NCBI GenBank assembly: GCA_963844625.1
Contig: CAWJPF010000035.1
Coordinates: 62,001-126,000, forward strand
Source: Palsa-504 sp963844625
GTDB lineage: Bacteria > Actinomycetota > Actinomycetes > Streptosporangiales > Streptosporangiaceae
Direction: 5' to 3'
Length of the DNA stretch: 64,000 nt
The position numbers were made by a program, and so were the translations under genes. Within the stretch, counting starts at the first letter, position 1; every line of letters begins with the position of its first letter. Below the pieces are notes generated by a model that worked only from the letters and a program-made list of their open reading frames with translations, had not been told where the DNA came from and did no database searches. Positions 31,181 to 39,949 of the stretch are shown here, piece after piece.

Positions 31181-31690
31181 TTGACCGCAGACATGTCCGT
31201 CGCTCCGGAGATAGCCAGGCTCGCCGAAGCCGTCCTCCTGATTCCCGCGCAGAAGCCCGGCACCGCGCACGACCCCGGCACCGCGCATGGCCCCGGCACC
31301 GCGCATGGCCCCGGCACCGCGAATAACCAGGGCGCCCCGCTAAACTCAGGCGCTCCGCTGACGCTCGGCGCGCTGTCCCGCCGACTGCGGATGCTCGCCG
31401 CCACCCCGGAACGGTGGTGGGGCCTGGTCCGGTTCGACCGGGATCGTGCCGTGCGGATCAGCGTGGAGGAGCACCCGTCCTACGACGCCTGGCTCGTGGT
31501 CCTGCCGCCCGGCGACGCCGGCCAGGATTGTGATTGCGATGTGGTGACGATAATTGCCGGGGAAGCCACCGAGGGAAGCGCCTCGAGCGCGGTGCTGCGC
31601 CCCGGTCCGCTGCGGGTGCACGGCCAGCGGCACTGGTTGCGCGGCCAAAGCGCGGGCTACTCGATCAGTTTGCATGCTCGTGCGCACTAG
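31181..31690 (+). CDS. cysteine-dioxygenase-like cupin lacking the usual metal ligands
   Basis: 169 residues from TTG 31181 (AAGGA about 12 bases before). The segment LSRRLRMLAATPERWWGLVRFD and the strands ending GYSISLHAR match actinobacterial cysteine dioxygenase-like cupins. Those enzymes carry an HDHG-type iron site after the PPG turn; here that region reads PPGDAGQDCDCDVVTIIAGEATE, with no histidine pair. The protein is therefore probably not a normal dioxygenase. An 18-bp tandem repeat (about 31257-31325) encodes PGTAHG-type repeats near residue 30. A cysteine leader peptide precedes it. Confidence 0.65.
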   Translation: MTADMSVAPEIARLAEAVLLIPAQKPGTAHDPGTAHGPGTAHGPGTANNQGAPLNSGAPLTLGALSRRLRMLAATPERWWGLVRFDRDRAVRISVEEHPSYDAWLVVLPPGDAGQDCDCDVVTIIAGEATEGSASSAVLRPGPLRVHGQRHWLRGQSAGYSISLHARAH

Positions 31691-31811
31691 CCCATCGCGC
31701 ACCGGCCGCCCCTAAGTCAGTCAGCAATTCACCATGCCGCAATACTGAGGTAATAGGCTGGACAGGCCGTGGTGGCACTTCCAAGACGTGCTACCAGAAG
31801 GGACGGTCGTG

Positions 31812-32807
31812 ATGATTGAGGTACGGGGGCTCAGCAAACGGTACGGCGAAAAAATCGCCGTCAATAACCTGTCATTCAATGTGACGCCGGGGAAGGTGAC
31901 GGGCTTCCTCGGCCCGAACGGCGCAGGCAAGACCACCACCATGCGGCTGATTCTCGGCCTGGACTACCCGAACGCGGGCTCCGTCTCGATCGCCGGCCAG
32001 CATTATGCGAGCCTGGCGTACCCGATGCGCGAGGTGGGCGCGCTGATCGACGCGAAGGCGGTACACGGCGGCCGGTCGGCCTACAATCACCTGCTCTGCC
32101 TGGCCGAGACCAACAACCTGCCCAAGCGCCGGGTCGGTGAGGTCCTTGATCTGGTCGGCCTGGCCGACGTGGCCAGGAAGCGTACCAAGGGGTTCTCGCT
32201 CGGCATGTCGCAGCGGCTCGGCATCGCCGGAGCGCTGCTCGGTGACCCGGCGGTGCTCATGTTCGACGAGCCGGTCAACGGGCTGGACCCGGAGGGGATC
32301 CTCTGGATCCGGAACCTGATGAAGGCGCTGGCCGCCGAGGGCCGCACGGTCTTCGTGTCCAGTCACCTGATGTCGGAGATGGAACACACCGCGGAAAACC
32401 TCATCGTGATCGGCCGCGGCTCGTTGCTGGCCGACTGCACGATGGAAGAGTTCATCGCCCGCAGCTCCGGCCAGACCGTCCGGGTGTCCACGCCGCAGCC
32501 GGACCTGCTCGTCAAAGCGGTAGCCGAAGCGCGTGGCACCGCGACCGCCGACGCCGACGGCGCGCTGACCGTGCGCGGGCTCACCGCGGCCCAGGTCGGC
32601 GATATCGCGTTCGACCATGGCGTGCGCCTGCATGAGCTGACGGTGGTCCGTGCCTCGCTCGAGGCCGCGTTCATGGAACTGACCGCGGACAGCGTCGAGT
32701 ACCGGTCCGACGTAGGCCCCCCGCCCGTCGCTCCGGACCAGTCGCCCGCCGCGGGCGAACCCCAGCCTGCCGTCCAGGGGCAGTACCACCACGAAGGGGG
32801 GAGCTGA
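31812..32807 (+). CDS. ABC transporter ATP-binding protein
   Basis: ATPase of an ABC-2 type exporter, 331 residues. Walker A GPNGAGKT at residues 34-41, ABC signature FSLGMSQRLGIAGALL, Walker B VLMFDEPVNGLDP and the switch histidine in VSSHLMSEME. The C-terminal extension carries a Pro/Gln-rich tail, common in drug or lantibiotic self-protection exporters (BcrA-like). ATG 31812 is chosen; GAAGGGA lies nine to ten bases upstream. One base separates its stop from the permease start. Confidence 0.93.
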   Translation: MIEVRGLSKRYGEKIAVNNLSFNVTPGKVTGFLGPNGAGKTTTMRLILGLDYPNAGSVSIAGQHYASLAYPMREVGALIDAKAVHGGRSAYNHLLCLAETNNLPKRRVGEVLDLVGLADVARKRTKGFSLGMSQRLGIAGALLGDPAVLMFDEPVNGLDPEGILWIRNLMKALAAEGRTVFVSSHLMSEMEHTAENLIVIGRGSLLADCTMEEFIARSSGQTVRVSTPQPDLLVKAVAEARGTATADADGALTVRGLTAAQVGDIAFDHGVRLHELTVVRASLEAAFMELTADSVEYRSDVGPPPVAPDQSPAAGEPQPAVQGQYHHEGGS

Positions 32808-32808
32808 C

Positions 32809-33648
32809 ATGGCCGTGACGACACAGCAGGCTCGTCCGCCGGTCCTGCCGCCGGCCTCCGGGCGAGCGGGCTTCTTCGGCACGCTGCGCTCGGAGTTCAC
32901 TAAGATCCGCTCGGTCCGCTCCACCTACTGGACACTGCTCGTGCTGCTGGTGGTCAGCATCGGGATCGGCGCGGCGATCACCGGCGGAACCGCGGCCAAC
33001 TGGTCGCACACATCGCCGGCCGACCGGGCGACCTTCGACCCCACGCAGGCCAGCGTGGCCGGGCTCTTCTACCTGGGCCAGCTCGTCATCGTGGTGCTCG
33101 GGGCCATGGTGCTCACCGCCGAGTATTCCACCGGGATGATCCGCACCTCGTTGACGGCGATGCCGCGCCGGATCGTGGTGTACGTGGCCAAGGTCATCGT
33201 GTTGGCCTGCGTGACCCTCGTGGTCACGTTCGCGGCCGCCTTCATCGCGTTCTTCCTCGGCCAGGCGCTGCTGGCGAGCACCCACGACAACGCAACGCTG
33301 TCCCAGCCGAACGTGCTGCGCGCGGTCATCGGCAGCGCGGTGTACGTGACGATGTGCGGCCTGTTCGCGTTCGCCGCCGGGGCGATCCTGCGGCACACCG
33401 CAGCCGCCATCACTACGGTGATCGGGCTGCTGTTCGTGATCCCGATCCTGGCGCACCTGCTGCCCTCCAGCTGGTACCAGGACCTGGCGAGGTGGCTGCC
33501 CGACGCCGCGGGCCGCGCCTTGTCGGTCACGGTCGGAGGGCAGCCTCCGAATCTGTTCTCCCCATGGACCCAATTCTCGGTATTCGCTATCTACACGCTT
33601 ATCCTGCTCATCGTGGGCGCCATACTGTTCCGCAGGCGGGATGCTTAG
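32809..33648 (+). CDS. ABC-2 type permease
   Basis: Membrane partner of the preceding ATPase; 279 residues with six hydrophobic segments (YWTLLVLLVVSIGIGAAI, VIVVLGAMVLTAEY, VIVLACVTLVVTFAAAFIAF, AVIGSAVYVTMCGLFAF, AITTVIGLLFVIPILAHLL, VFAIYTLILLIVGAILF). A cytoplasmic N-terminus (RSEFTKIRSVRSTYW) and the EYSTGMIRTSL motif are typical of BcrB/ABC-2 permeases. Substrate unknown. Confidence 0.92.
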   Translation: MAVTTQQARPPVLPPASGRAGFFGTLRSEFTKIRSVRSTYWTLLVLLVVSIGIGAAITGGTAANWSHTSPADRATFDPTQASVAGLFYLGQLVIVVLGAMVLTAEYSTGMIRTSLTAMPRRIVVYVAKVIVLACVTLVVTFAAAFIAFFLGQALLASTHDNATLSQPNVLRAVIGSAVYVTMCGLFAFAAGAILRHTAAAITTVIGLLFVIPILAHLLPSSWYQDLARWLPDAAGRALSVTVGGQPPNLFSPWTQFSVFAIYTLILLIVGAILFRRRDA

Positions 33649-33675
33649 CTGAGCGATTCCTGACTGGCGAAAGCA

Positions 33676-33713
33676 GTTCCATGCCTGCCCGCCGCCGCGG
33701 GCAGGCATGGAAC
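33676..33713 (+). terminator. perfect 16-bp hairpin after the ABC operon
   Basis: GTTCCATGCCTGCCCG (33676-33691), 6-nt loop, exact complement (33698-33713); no T tract. Lies 28 nt after the permease stop. Confidence 0.85.
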
Positions 33714-33836
33714 CCTATGGCGTCTCACTGACCTCATCATCACCGGCCCAAACACTTTTTGTATATTTATTCGACCGAGGACAAATTAACGCGGAGGATT
33801 CGAGCTCCCTGGAGGATTTAGGGCCCTATAATGCAC

Positions 33837-33875
33837 CGGATCTTCCGCATAACCCGAATCTTCCACGATAAACGA
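33837..33875. repeat. two copies of a CCGRATCTTCCRC element
   Basis: CCGGATCTTCCGCATAACC is followed directly by CCGAATCTTCCACGATAAAC in the spacer between the ABC terminator and map. A third copy, CCGGATCTTCCACTTAACC, lies at about 40614-40632. Role unknown. Confidence 0.45.
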
Positions 33876-33899
33876 GGCGCCCGTCGGCGCCGGGGCCCA

Positions 33900-34748
33900 T
33901 TAGGGCAGGGTGAGGATCTCGTAGCTGTCGTCGGTGACGAGGATGGTGTGCTCGAACTGCGCGGTGCGCTTGCGGTCCTTGGTGACCGCGGTCCAGCCGT
34001 CGGGCCAGATGTCGTAGTCGATCGTGCCGAGGGTGAGCATCGGCTCGATGGTGAAGGTCATCCCCGGCTGCATGACCACGTTCGTGTGCGGGTCGTCGTA
34101 GTGCGGCACGATCAGGCCCGAATGGAACGTCCGGCCGATCCCGTGTCCGGTGAAGTCCCTGACCACTCCGTAGCCGAACCGCCGGGCGTAAGACTCGATC
34201 ACGCGACCCACGGCGTTCAGCGGGCGTCCCGGCGCCACCGCGCGGATCCCGCGCATCATCGCCTCGTGGGTGCGCTCCACTAGCAGCCGCGACTCCTCGT
34301 CCACATCTCCCGCGCAGAAGGTGGCGTTGGTATCCCCGTGCACGCCGCCGATGTACCCGGTGATGTCAATGTTGACGATGTCGCCGTCGTTGATCAATGT
34401 GTCGTCGGGGATCCCGTGGCAGATAACCTCGTTCAGCGAGGTGCACAGCGACTTGGGGTAGCCCCGGTAGCCAAGCGTGCTCGGGTACGCGCCGTGGCTG
34501 ACGAGGAAATCGTGGCCTATCTGATCCAGGTAATCAGTCGTGACGCCAGGGGCTACGTGGGCGCCGACCTCCGCCAGAGCCTGGGCGGCCAGCTTGCCCG
34601 CGACCCGCATCCGCTCGATGATCTCGGGGGTCTTGACGTCTGGTTCCCCGGTCTTCGGGCGCTTTTTGCCCACGTACTCGGGCCGCCTGATCTCCGCGGG
34701 CACCTGGCGGGTCGGTGAAAGCCGACCCGGATGAAGCACTGTCTCCAT
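33900..34748 (-). CDS. map: methionine aminopeptidase, type I
   Basis: Removes N-terminal methionine from nascent proteins. 282 residues. The N-terminal extension RLSPTRQVPAEIRRPEYVGKK is typical of the longer actinobacterial isoform. Metal ligands are visible: two Asp in IDITGYIGGVHGDTNATF, His in GHGIGRTFH, Glu in FTIEPML and Glu in QFEHTIL. ATG 34748 has no ribosome site, and TAGACT sits eight bases upstream on the minus strand, so a leaderless transcript is possible. Only 20 bp separate it from the divergent small gene. Confidence 0.96.
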   Translation of the reverse strand: METVLHPGRLSPTRQVPAEIRRPEYVGKKRPKTGEPDVKTPEIIERMRVAGKLAAQALAEVGAHVAPGVTTDYLDQIGHDFLVSHGAYPSTLGYRGYPKSLCTSLNEVICHGIPDDTLINDGDIVNIDITGYIGGVHGDTNATFCAGDVDEESRLLVERTHEAMMRGIRAVAPGRPLNAVGRVIESYARRFGYGVVRDFTGHGIGRTFHSGLIVPHYDDPHTNVVMQPGMTFTIEPMLTLGTIDYDIWPDGWTAVTKDRKRTAQFEHTILVTDDSYEILTLP

Positions 34749-34768
34749 GCTTTGCGAGTCTAGTGTCC

Positions 34769-34939
34769 ATGGAGAACGAGAAGCGATGGTGGTTCAGCCT
34801 CAAGACCCACACCGTGGAGGATGACGACGGTCCCACCCCGGGTAAGGACCGGCTCGGTCCCTTTCCCACCCGGGAGGCCGCCGCCCGCGCACTGGAAACT
34901 GCGCAGCGCAGAAACGAGGAATGGGACGCCAAGGACTGA
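34769..34939 (+). CDS. small conserved actinobacterial protein, 56 residues
   Basis: MENEKRWWFSLKTHTVED then GPTPGKDRLGPFPTREAAARAL; the pattern RLGPFxTREEAxxALE is SPOR-like and recurs in short actinobacterial proteins beside map. Function unknown. ATG 34769 is preferred over a longer frame from 34715 that overlaps map, because the conserved part begins here. No ribosome site before it. Confidence 0.75.
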   Translation: MENEKRWWFSLKTHTVEDDDGPTPGKDRLGPFPTREAAARALETAQRRNEEWDAKD

Positions 34940-35027
34940 CGCCCGTCCGGACGGTATTACCCCGCATCAGGGTTACCCGGCATCAGGGTTCGGCTAGTTT
35001 GTTCCGCCGTGATATTAGGCTAGGGAC

Positions 35028-35966
35028 GTGAGCGAAGATCTGCCCGCTGTGGCCGAGGCCAGGATGGCGGAAATCCGGCGCAGCGGCACGTGGGGCTCAG
35101 CGCTGACTTCTGACGAGTTCGCCTGTATCCGCAGCGTCGGCTTTGAGCCCGTGGGCCAGGTACTTGGTGCCGCCGTGTACAACATTGGCTACACCGGCGG
35201 CTACAACTGCCCGGGGGCCTGGGGCTACGGGTACGGGTACGGCGGGGTTATTCCGGCTCGCACCACCACCCAGGTGTCCAGCCGGGGCGGGTTCGGGTCT
35301 TTCGCCCCGCTGGTGCAGTCGATGTACGCGGCCCGGCACAAGGCCCTCGACCGGATGACGACCGAGTGCGCCGAGCTCGGCGGCCACGGCGTCGTCGGCG
35401 TGCGGCTGACGATCGGCCCGTTTCCGGCCGGAGGACTTGAGTTCAAGGCCATCGGCACGGCCATCCGCGCCCCCGGGGTGCCGCCGATGTCGGCCTGGTC
35501 CAAGACGCGAGGTCACAAGGAGCCGTTCACTTCTGATCTGTCCGGGCAGGACTTCGCGAAGCTGATCACGAAGGGCTGGGTGCCGGCCGGCCTGGTGCTC
35601 GGCATCTCGATCGGCTCGCGCCACGACGATTGGCTGACTGTCGGCCAGACCCGCTGGGGCTCGGGTAACGCCGAGGTCGTCGGCTACACCGAGCTGGTCA
35701 ACGACGCCCGGCACGACGCACGAGTGCAGCTGGAACGCGACGTGAAGCGGCTCGGCGCCGAAGGCGTGGTCATCGCCACAATGGAGATGAACGTGCGCGA
35801 GCGAGAGTGCCCGGTTCAGGAAGGCCGCCGCGACCACATCGTGGAGGCCACCAATATCGGCACCGCGATCGCCAGGTTCTCGGACGCGGAGCGCAAGAGT
35901 GGTCCCACGCTGGCGGTCATGTCGCTGGACCCGCAGCGTCGCCAGGCGGCCAGGATACGGATTTAA
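35028..35966 (+). CDS. double YbjQ/heavy-metal-binding-like domain protein, copy 1
   Basis: 312 residues holding two repeats of a fold like the YbjQ (DUF74) heavy-metal-binding domain. Repeat one spans ALTSDEFACIRSVGFEPVGQVLGAAVYN to VGVRLTIG; repeat two spans FTSDLSGQDFAKLITKGWVPAGLVLGISIG to the C-terminus. A Gly/Tyr-rich insert (GYNCPGAWGYGYGYGG) sits in repeat one. GTG 35028 follows AGGGAC. Paralogous to the next gene; together they contain four copies of the domain. YbjQ biochemistry is poorly understood, so no activity is assigned. Confidence 0.8.
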   Translation: MSEDLPAVAEARMAEIRRSGTWGSALTSDEFACIRSVGFEPVGQVLGAAVYNIGYTGGYNCPGAWGYGYGYGGVIPARTTTQVSSRGGFGSFAPLVQSMYAARHKALDRMTTECAELGGHGVVGVRLTIGPFPAGGLEFKAIGTAIRAPGVPPMSAWSKTRGHKEPFTSDLSGQDFAKLITKGWVPAGLVLGISIGSRHDDWLTVGQTRWGSGNAEVVGYTELVNDARHDARVQLERDVKRLGAEGVVIATMEMNVRERECPVQEGRRDHIVEATNIGTAIARFSDAERKSGPTLAVMSLDPQRRQAARIRI

Positions 35967-36049
35967 TGCAACAGCCGAAAAGGCCAAGCCAAAGAGCACA
36001 AACTAATCAGCACAGCTGAATAAGCGCACCGCATGCCGTAGGAGAGAAC

Positions 36050-36901
36050 ATGACCGATCAGGGGAACATAGCGACGGAACTGGATGCTGCGGGCGTTCCG
36101 CAGGACGCCATGCGGCGCCTCGCGGAACTGCAGCCTGGCCGTCCCGGCTCCATTTTCACGTCCGACCTGTCGGTCAATGAGTTCCTGCTGGTCCGCGAGG
36201 CCGGGTTCCGGCCGCTCGGCCTGGTCCTGGGCAGCTCGATCTACCACGTCGGACTGCAGATAGGCCGGTGGGGCTCCAACCAGGAGCTTGACGTGCTCTC
36301 CCAGGCCATGTACCACGCGCGTGAGCTGGCCATGACCCGGATGGAGGCCGAGGCCGACGCGCTGCAGGCCGACGGCATCGTCGGCGTCCGGCTGGACGTG
36401 GAGCTGAAGGAGTTCGGCTCCGACATCGCCGAATTCATCGCGGTCGGCACGGCCGTCAAGGCTGAAGAGGGCGCAGGCGGCGGCGGGGTCGACAACTGGC
36501 GCAACAACAAGAGCCAGCCGTTCACCTCCGACCTGTCCGGCCAGGACTTCTGGACGCTGATCCGGGCCGGGTACGCCCCGCTCGGCATGGTGATGGGGAC
36601 GTGCGTTTATCACATCGCACACCAGAAATTCGGCAGCAAGGTCGGCAACATCGGCAAGAACGTGGAGATCGAGCAGTTCACCCAGGCCCTTTACGACGCC
36701 CGCGAGCTGGCCATGAGCCGGATGCAGGCCGAAGCCGAGGCCCTGCACGCGGAAGGCATCGTCGGCGTGCAACTGCGGCAGCACAGCCACACCTGGGGCT
36801 CGCACACCACCGAGTTCTTCGCCATCGGCACCGCCGTGCGCCCCCTGCGCCCGGACCACATCATCGAGCGGCCCACCATGGTCCTGACCCTCGACTCCTA
36901 G
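36050..36901 (+). CDS. double YbjQ/heavy-metal-binding-like domain protein, copy 2
   Basis: 283 residues. Both halves start with the same signature (FTSDLSVNEFLLVREAGFRP and FTSDLSGQDFWTLIRAGYAP) and contain ARELAMTRMEAEADALQADGIVGV-type helices ending in a T/A-rich beta strand. Better conserved internally than copy 1, without the Gly/Tyr insert. ATG 36050 with GGAGAG upstream. The 80 nt after the stop hold imperfect repeats of CCCGCCAGACTCGCAG-like sequence. Confidence 0.82.
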   Translation: MTDQGNIATELDAAGVPQDAMRRLAELQPGRPGSIFTSDLSVNEFLLVREAGFRPLGLVLGSSIYHVGLQIGRWGSNQELDVLSQAMYHARELAMTRMEAEADALQADGIVGVRLDVELKEFGSDIAEFIAVGTAVKAEEGAGGGGVDNWRNNKSQPFTSDLSGQDFWTLIRAGYAPLGMVMGTCVYHIAHQKFGSKVGNIGKNVEIEQFTQALYDARELAMSRMQAEAEALHAEGIVGVQLRQHSHTWGSHTTEFFAIGTAVRPLRPDHIIERPTMVLTLDS

Positions 36902-36980
36902 CCCGCCGGACGCAGCCCGCCAGACTCGCAGCCCTCCAGACACAGCCCGCCGGACTCCCAGCGCGCCGCCAGACTCGCAG

Positions 36981-37685
36981 CTACGCCGTGGGACCGCTGA
37001 CCGCATCCAACAGGCGTGCCACCCGGTCTCGCAGGCCCCGGACGCCCGGACGGTAACGCTGGTAGCCGCTCGTCCCGGGCCGCCGGCCGGGACCGTCGGG
37101 GCTAGCCACGCCGAACTCCCCCTCCCCGAAGCCCTCAGGCCGGCCGAGGTCACCGACCGCCGAACTGATCAGGTGCTGCGCCGCTCCGAACGACACCATC
37201 CCAGAGGCCTCAGGACCCCCGGGCGCCCCGGCAATTCCGGGCGGGACCGCCATGACCTCGTGGGCGAGCGCCTCGAGTTCCGGATCGCCCTCGTCGAGCG
37301 CGAAGATCGTGGCCCCGGTCCGCCGGGCGTCGCTGATTCGCTCGAGCAGCGGCACCGGTGCGCTCGACGGTGACACGACGAAGAGCGTCTCGCCTCGCCG
37401 GGCGGCTTCCAGCCGTTCGAGCCCCACGCGCAGGTGGGACGGCGCGCCCGCGGGGACCTGCCAGCGGACAAGCGTGGGCATGAGCTCGGGAATCCCGGCC
37501 AGGCGGCTTTCCTCGTCGAGGTGGGCCGTGAGGTGCCAGGGCTCCTCGTCGGGCGTGCCGACCAGGAGGAGCCCTCCTTGCGACCGGGTCGCCTTCCGCA
37601 GCCCCTGCGCGAACGCGCGGGTCCGCTCCAGCCAGCCGGTCGGGGCGAGCAGCGCACGGAGCGTGGTCACCTGGTTCGCGTCCAC
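36981..37685 (-). CDS. conserved hypothetical protein with SIS-like segment
   Basis: 234 residues. The middle part (TLFVVSPSSAPVPLLERISD then TGATIFALDEGDPELEALAH) reads like the nucleotide/sugar-phosphate-binding core of SIS domains, where serines bind phosphate. The N-terminus LRALLAPTGWLERTRAFAQGLRKATRSQGGLLLVGTP is helical. Isolated actinobacterial members have no defined role. GTG 37685 with AGGAGC about 11 bases before. Convergent with the YbjQ-like gene. Confidence 0.65.
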   Translation of the reverse strand: MDANQVTTLRALLAPTGWLERTRAFAQGLRKATRSQGGLLLVGTPDEEPWHLTAHLDEESRLAGIPELMPTLVRWQVPAGAPSHLRVGLERLEAARRGETLFVVSPSSAPVPLLERISDARRTGATIFALDEGDPELEALAHEVMAVPPGIAGAPGGPEASGMVSFGAAQHLISSAVGDLGRPEGFGEGEFGVASPDGPGRRPGTSGYQRYRPGVRGLRDRVARLLDAVSGPTA

Positions 37686-37731
37686 GTACCTATGGTGCTC
37701 CTAAAAGTCCTTACGCGCAGCTATTTCGTGT

Positions 37732-37785
37732 CTGCCCAGGGGGCTCCCCCGGAACCCCGCGACCGGGGGGACCATCCCACCGTCC
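37732..37785. repeat. GGGGGCTCCCCCGGAACCCC-type intergenic element
   Basis: Short G/C palindromic sequence of a kind scattered between genes in many high-GC actinobacteria. It lies between the SIS-like gene and npdG. Confidence 0.4.
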
Positions 37786-37810
37786 CCCTTGGTCTGGCAA
37801 GATTCAGTCC

Positions 37811-38479
37811 ATGACTGAGCGCGAAACCCCGTCCGTCGACGATCTGGTCATCGGTATCCTCGGCGGCACCGGGGAACAAGGACGCGGCCTGGCCCGCAGG
37901 TTCGCGCTGGCGGGACACTCGGTGATCATCGGTTCCCGCAGCCACGACCGGGCGTACGCCGTGGCCAGGGAGATCGGGCCCAACGCCCGCGGCCTGGCCA
38001 ACCGCGACGCCGCCGGCGAGGCGGACCTGGTCATCGCCGCGGTGCCCTGGGAAGGCCACGCTGAGCTGCTGTCCGGGCTGGCGACCGAACTGGCGGGCAA
38101 GATCGTCGTGGACTGCGTGAACCCGCTCGGCTTCGACCAGCGCGGCGCCTATCCGCTGCCGGTCGCCGAGGGCAGCGCGGCCGAGCAGGCCGCGGGGCTG
38201 CTGCCCGGCAGCCGGGTGGTAGCGGCGTTCCACCACGTGTCCGCGGTCCTGCTGCTCGATCCCGAGGTGGAGTCCATCGACATGGACGTGCTCGTGCTGG
38301 GCGACGACCGGGCCGCTACCGACCTGGTCCAGGCCCTGGCGGCCAGGATTCCCGGCGCGCGCGGCGTCTACGCGGGCCGCCTGCGCAACTGCGGCCAGAT
38401 CGAAGCGCTGACCGCCAACCTGGTCGCGATAAACCGCCGGTACAAGGCGCATGCTGGCCTGCGCATCACCGATATTTAA
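37811..38479 (+). CDS. npdG: NADPH-dependent F420 reductase
   Basis: Transfers hydride between NADPH and coenzyme F420. N-terminal Rossmann motif GILGGTGEQGRGLARRFALAG, then IIGSRSHDRA (NADP 2'-phosphate recognition by the GSRS loop), AVPWEGHAE, DCVNPLGFD and the C-terminal RNCGQIEALTANLVAINRRYK, all diagnostic of Fno/NpdG. 222 residues. ATG 37811; no ribosome site, and CAAGAT lies about ten bases upstream, so it may be leaderless. Implies that the organism makes F420. Confidence 0.92.
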   Translation: MTERETPSVDDLVIGILGGTGEQGRGLARRFALAGHSVIIGSRSHDRAYAVAREIGPNARGLANRDAAGEADLVIAAVPWEGHAELLSGLATELAGKIVVDCVNPLGFDQRGAYPLPVAEGSAAEQAAGLLPGSRVVAAFHHVSAVLLLDPEVESIDMDVLVLGDDRAATDLVQALAARIPGARGVYAGRLRNCGQIEALTANLVAINRRYKAHAGLRITDI

Positions 38480-38610
38480 ACCCTTTTTTTGGCCGAACGG
38501 GCCGTCGATCCCCGCCCGCGTTCACCTTCGAGCGACCCCAGGCGGGCGCGGTTCGGCCCGGCCGCCGCGCTGATCGTGAGCGCCGTCCTGCTCGCTCAGC
38601 CGGCAGGGTT

Positions 38611-39228
38611 TTAGGTGTAGGGGATCAGCAGCGCGCGCAATGCCTCCGGCCACCGCGGGCCGGCGTAAAGACGCTCCGGTACCAGGTAGCGGCCGGAGCC
38701 GATCGGCCGCACCTCCTCATCGCCGACCGGCAGCAGCAGCAACTCCACCGAGAACGGCCGCGCCTTGCGGCCCAGTTCACGCTCCAGCTCCGCCACGACT
38801 GTGGTCGGCCGCATATCGCGGTGCGGGCCCGCCCGTATCCAGGCCTCCTTACGCGCCACGTGCCAGGCCTTGGCCTCTGGCCACCGGGCGGCGACGACCC
38901 GCTGCAGGGCCGGCCAGCGGGCCAGGCCGAGGAAGCCCGGCGGGCTGAACGCCAGCTGCGGGGCCCGGTCGGCGCGGCCGGACGGCGGCGACAGCGGAGG
39001 CGCCGTCGTCAAGGCGTGCCACCAGGCCAGCCAGCCCACGGCCAGCTCGGCCCGCGCCGACGGACCGGTACTCGGGTCGGGCCGCGGTTCGACCTCGGGC
39101 GGACCAGGCACCTCGCCGCCCGGGGCGACCTCGATGCGCTCGGCCGCCCGGAACCACAGGGCCACGTCAAACGACTCCGGCCACGGGTTCACCTGGATAC
39201 TCCAGGAGGGCGAACCTGGCAATTGCAT
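38611..39228 (-). CDS. conserved hypothetical protein
   Basis: 205 residues, no transmembrane segment or signal peptide. Hydrophobic and Trp-rich blocks (VALWFRAAERIEV, GWLAWWHALTTAPP, FLGLARWPALQRVVAARWPEAK) and a C-terminal PVGDEEVRPIGSGRYLVPERLY. I do not recognise a family with known function. ATG 39228 with AAGGAG eight bases upstream is a firm start. Next to, and on the same strand as, the TetR gene. Confidence 0.7.
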   Translation of the reverse strand: MQLPGSPSWSIQVNPWPESFDVALWFRAAERIEVAPGGEVPGPPEVEPRPDPSTGPSARAELAVGWLAWWHALTTAPPLSPPSGRADRAPQLAFSPPGFLGLARWPALQRVVAARWPEAKAWHVARKEAWIRAGPHRDMRPTTVVAELERELGRKARPFSVELLLLPVGDEEVRPIGSGRYLVPERLYAGPRWPEALRALLIPYT

Positions 39229-39296
39229 CGAAATGGCTCCTTAGCGCCGACTGCATCCAGAAGCGTGCTCCCCGTCCCCGCCCGGATCGCAAGATC

Positions 39297-39905
39297 TTAC
39301 GGCTGCTCCGCACGGAAGGCGGCCTCGGTGAGGGTGGCCGCGGTCCGGGTGACACTGGCGATCGCGTCGTCCGGGCCGAGCCCGCACAGATCGGTAAGGA
39401 CAAAGAGGGCCTCCGCGCTGACCACCACCGCGAGGTCGCGCTTGAGCTGGGCCAGCGCCCCGGGATCACGAGCCGCGAGCGTGCTCTCGAACGGCCCGAG
39501 CGCGTAGTCGATCAGCCCGAACCGGATGCCCGGGCGGCTGACGGCGAGCTCTGGCCGGGTGATGGCGACCGAGATCATGGTTCGTACCGCTCGCTGGTAG
39601 GAGAGCACTCCGCGCAGGAGGTAGTCACAGGCGAACGTGACACGTTCGACGGGGTCGCCGGAGGAGGCGACTGGCTCGAGCGCGTCCGCGGGGCTGGGCC
39701 ACATGTCCCCGAGGGTTTCGTGGAGCAGCGACTCCAGGTCAGGAAAGTACCGGTAGGCCGTGGCCTCCGAGACCAGGGCCAGCTTCGCCACTTCGGGCAT
39801 TGTCACGTCCGAGCCCGTCCGCACCAGTTCCGCGGCCGCCTCGACGATGGCCCGGCGGGTGCGAGTCTTCTGGTTCGCGCGGCCGGTGCCGACCTCGTTG
39901 ATCAT
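39297..39905 (-). CDS. TetR-family regulator
   Basis: 202 residues. N-terminal helix-turn-helix: RRAIVEAAAELVRTGSDVTMPEVAKLALVSEATAYRYF. The C-terminal ligand domain has LLHETLGDMWPSPADALEPVASSGDPVERV and later helices. ATG 39905 (GGAGGG eight bases upstream) rather than TTG 39908. Divergent from a cupin gene across a 112-bp region with perfect palindromes, so it very likely represses that gene and itself. The effector is unknown. Confidence 0.9.
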   Translation of the reverse strand: MINEVGTGRANQKTRTRRAIVEAAAELVRTGSDVTMPEVAKLALVSEATAYRYFPDLESLLHETLGDMWPSPADALEPVASSGDPVERVTFACDYLLRGVLSYQRAVRTMISVAITRPELAVSRPGIRFGLIDYALGPFESTLAARDPGALAQLKRDLAVVVSAEALFVLTDLCGLGPDDAIASVTRTAATLTEAAFRAEQP

Positions 39906-39949
39906 CAACTTATCCCTCCCTGACGCTGCTAGCTAACATTAGTAATGAG

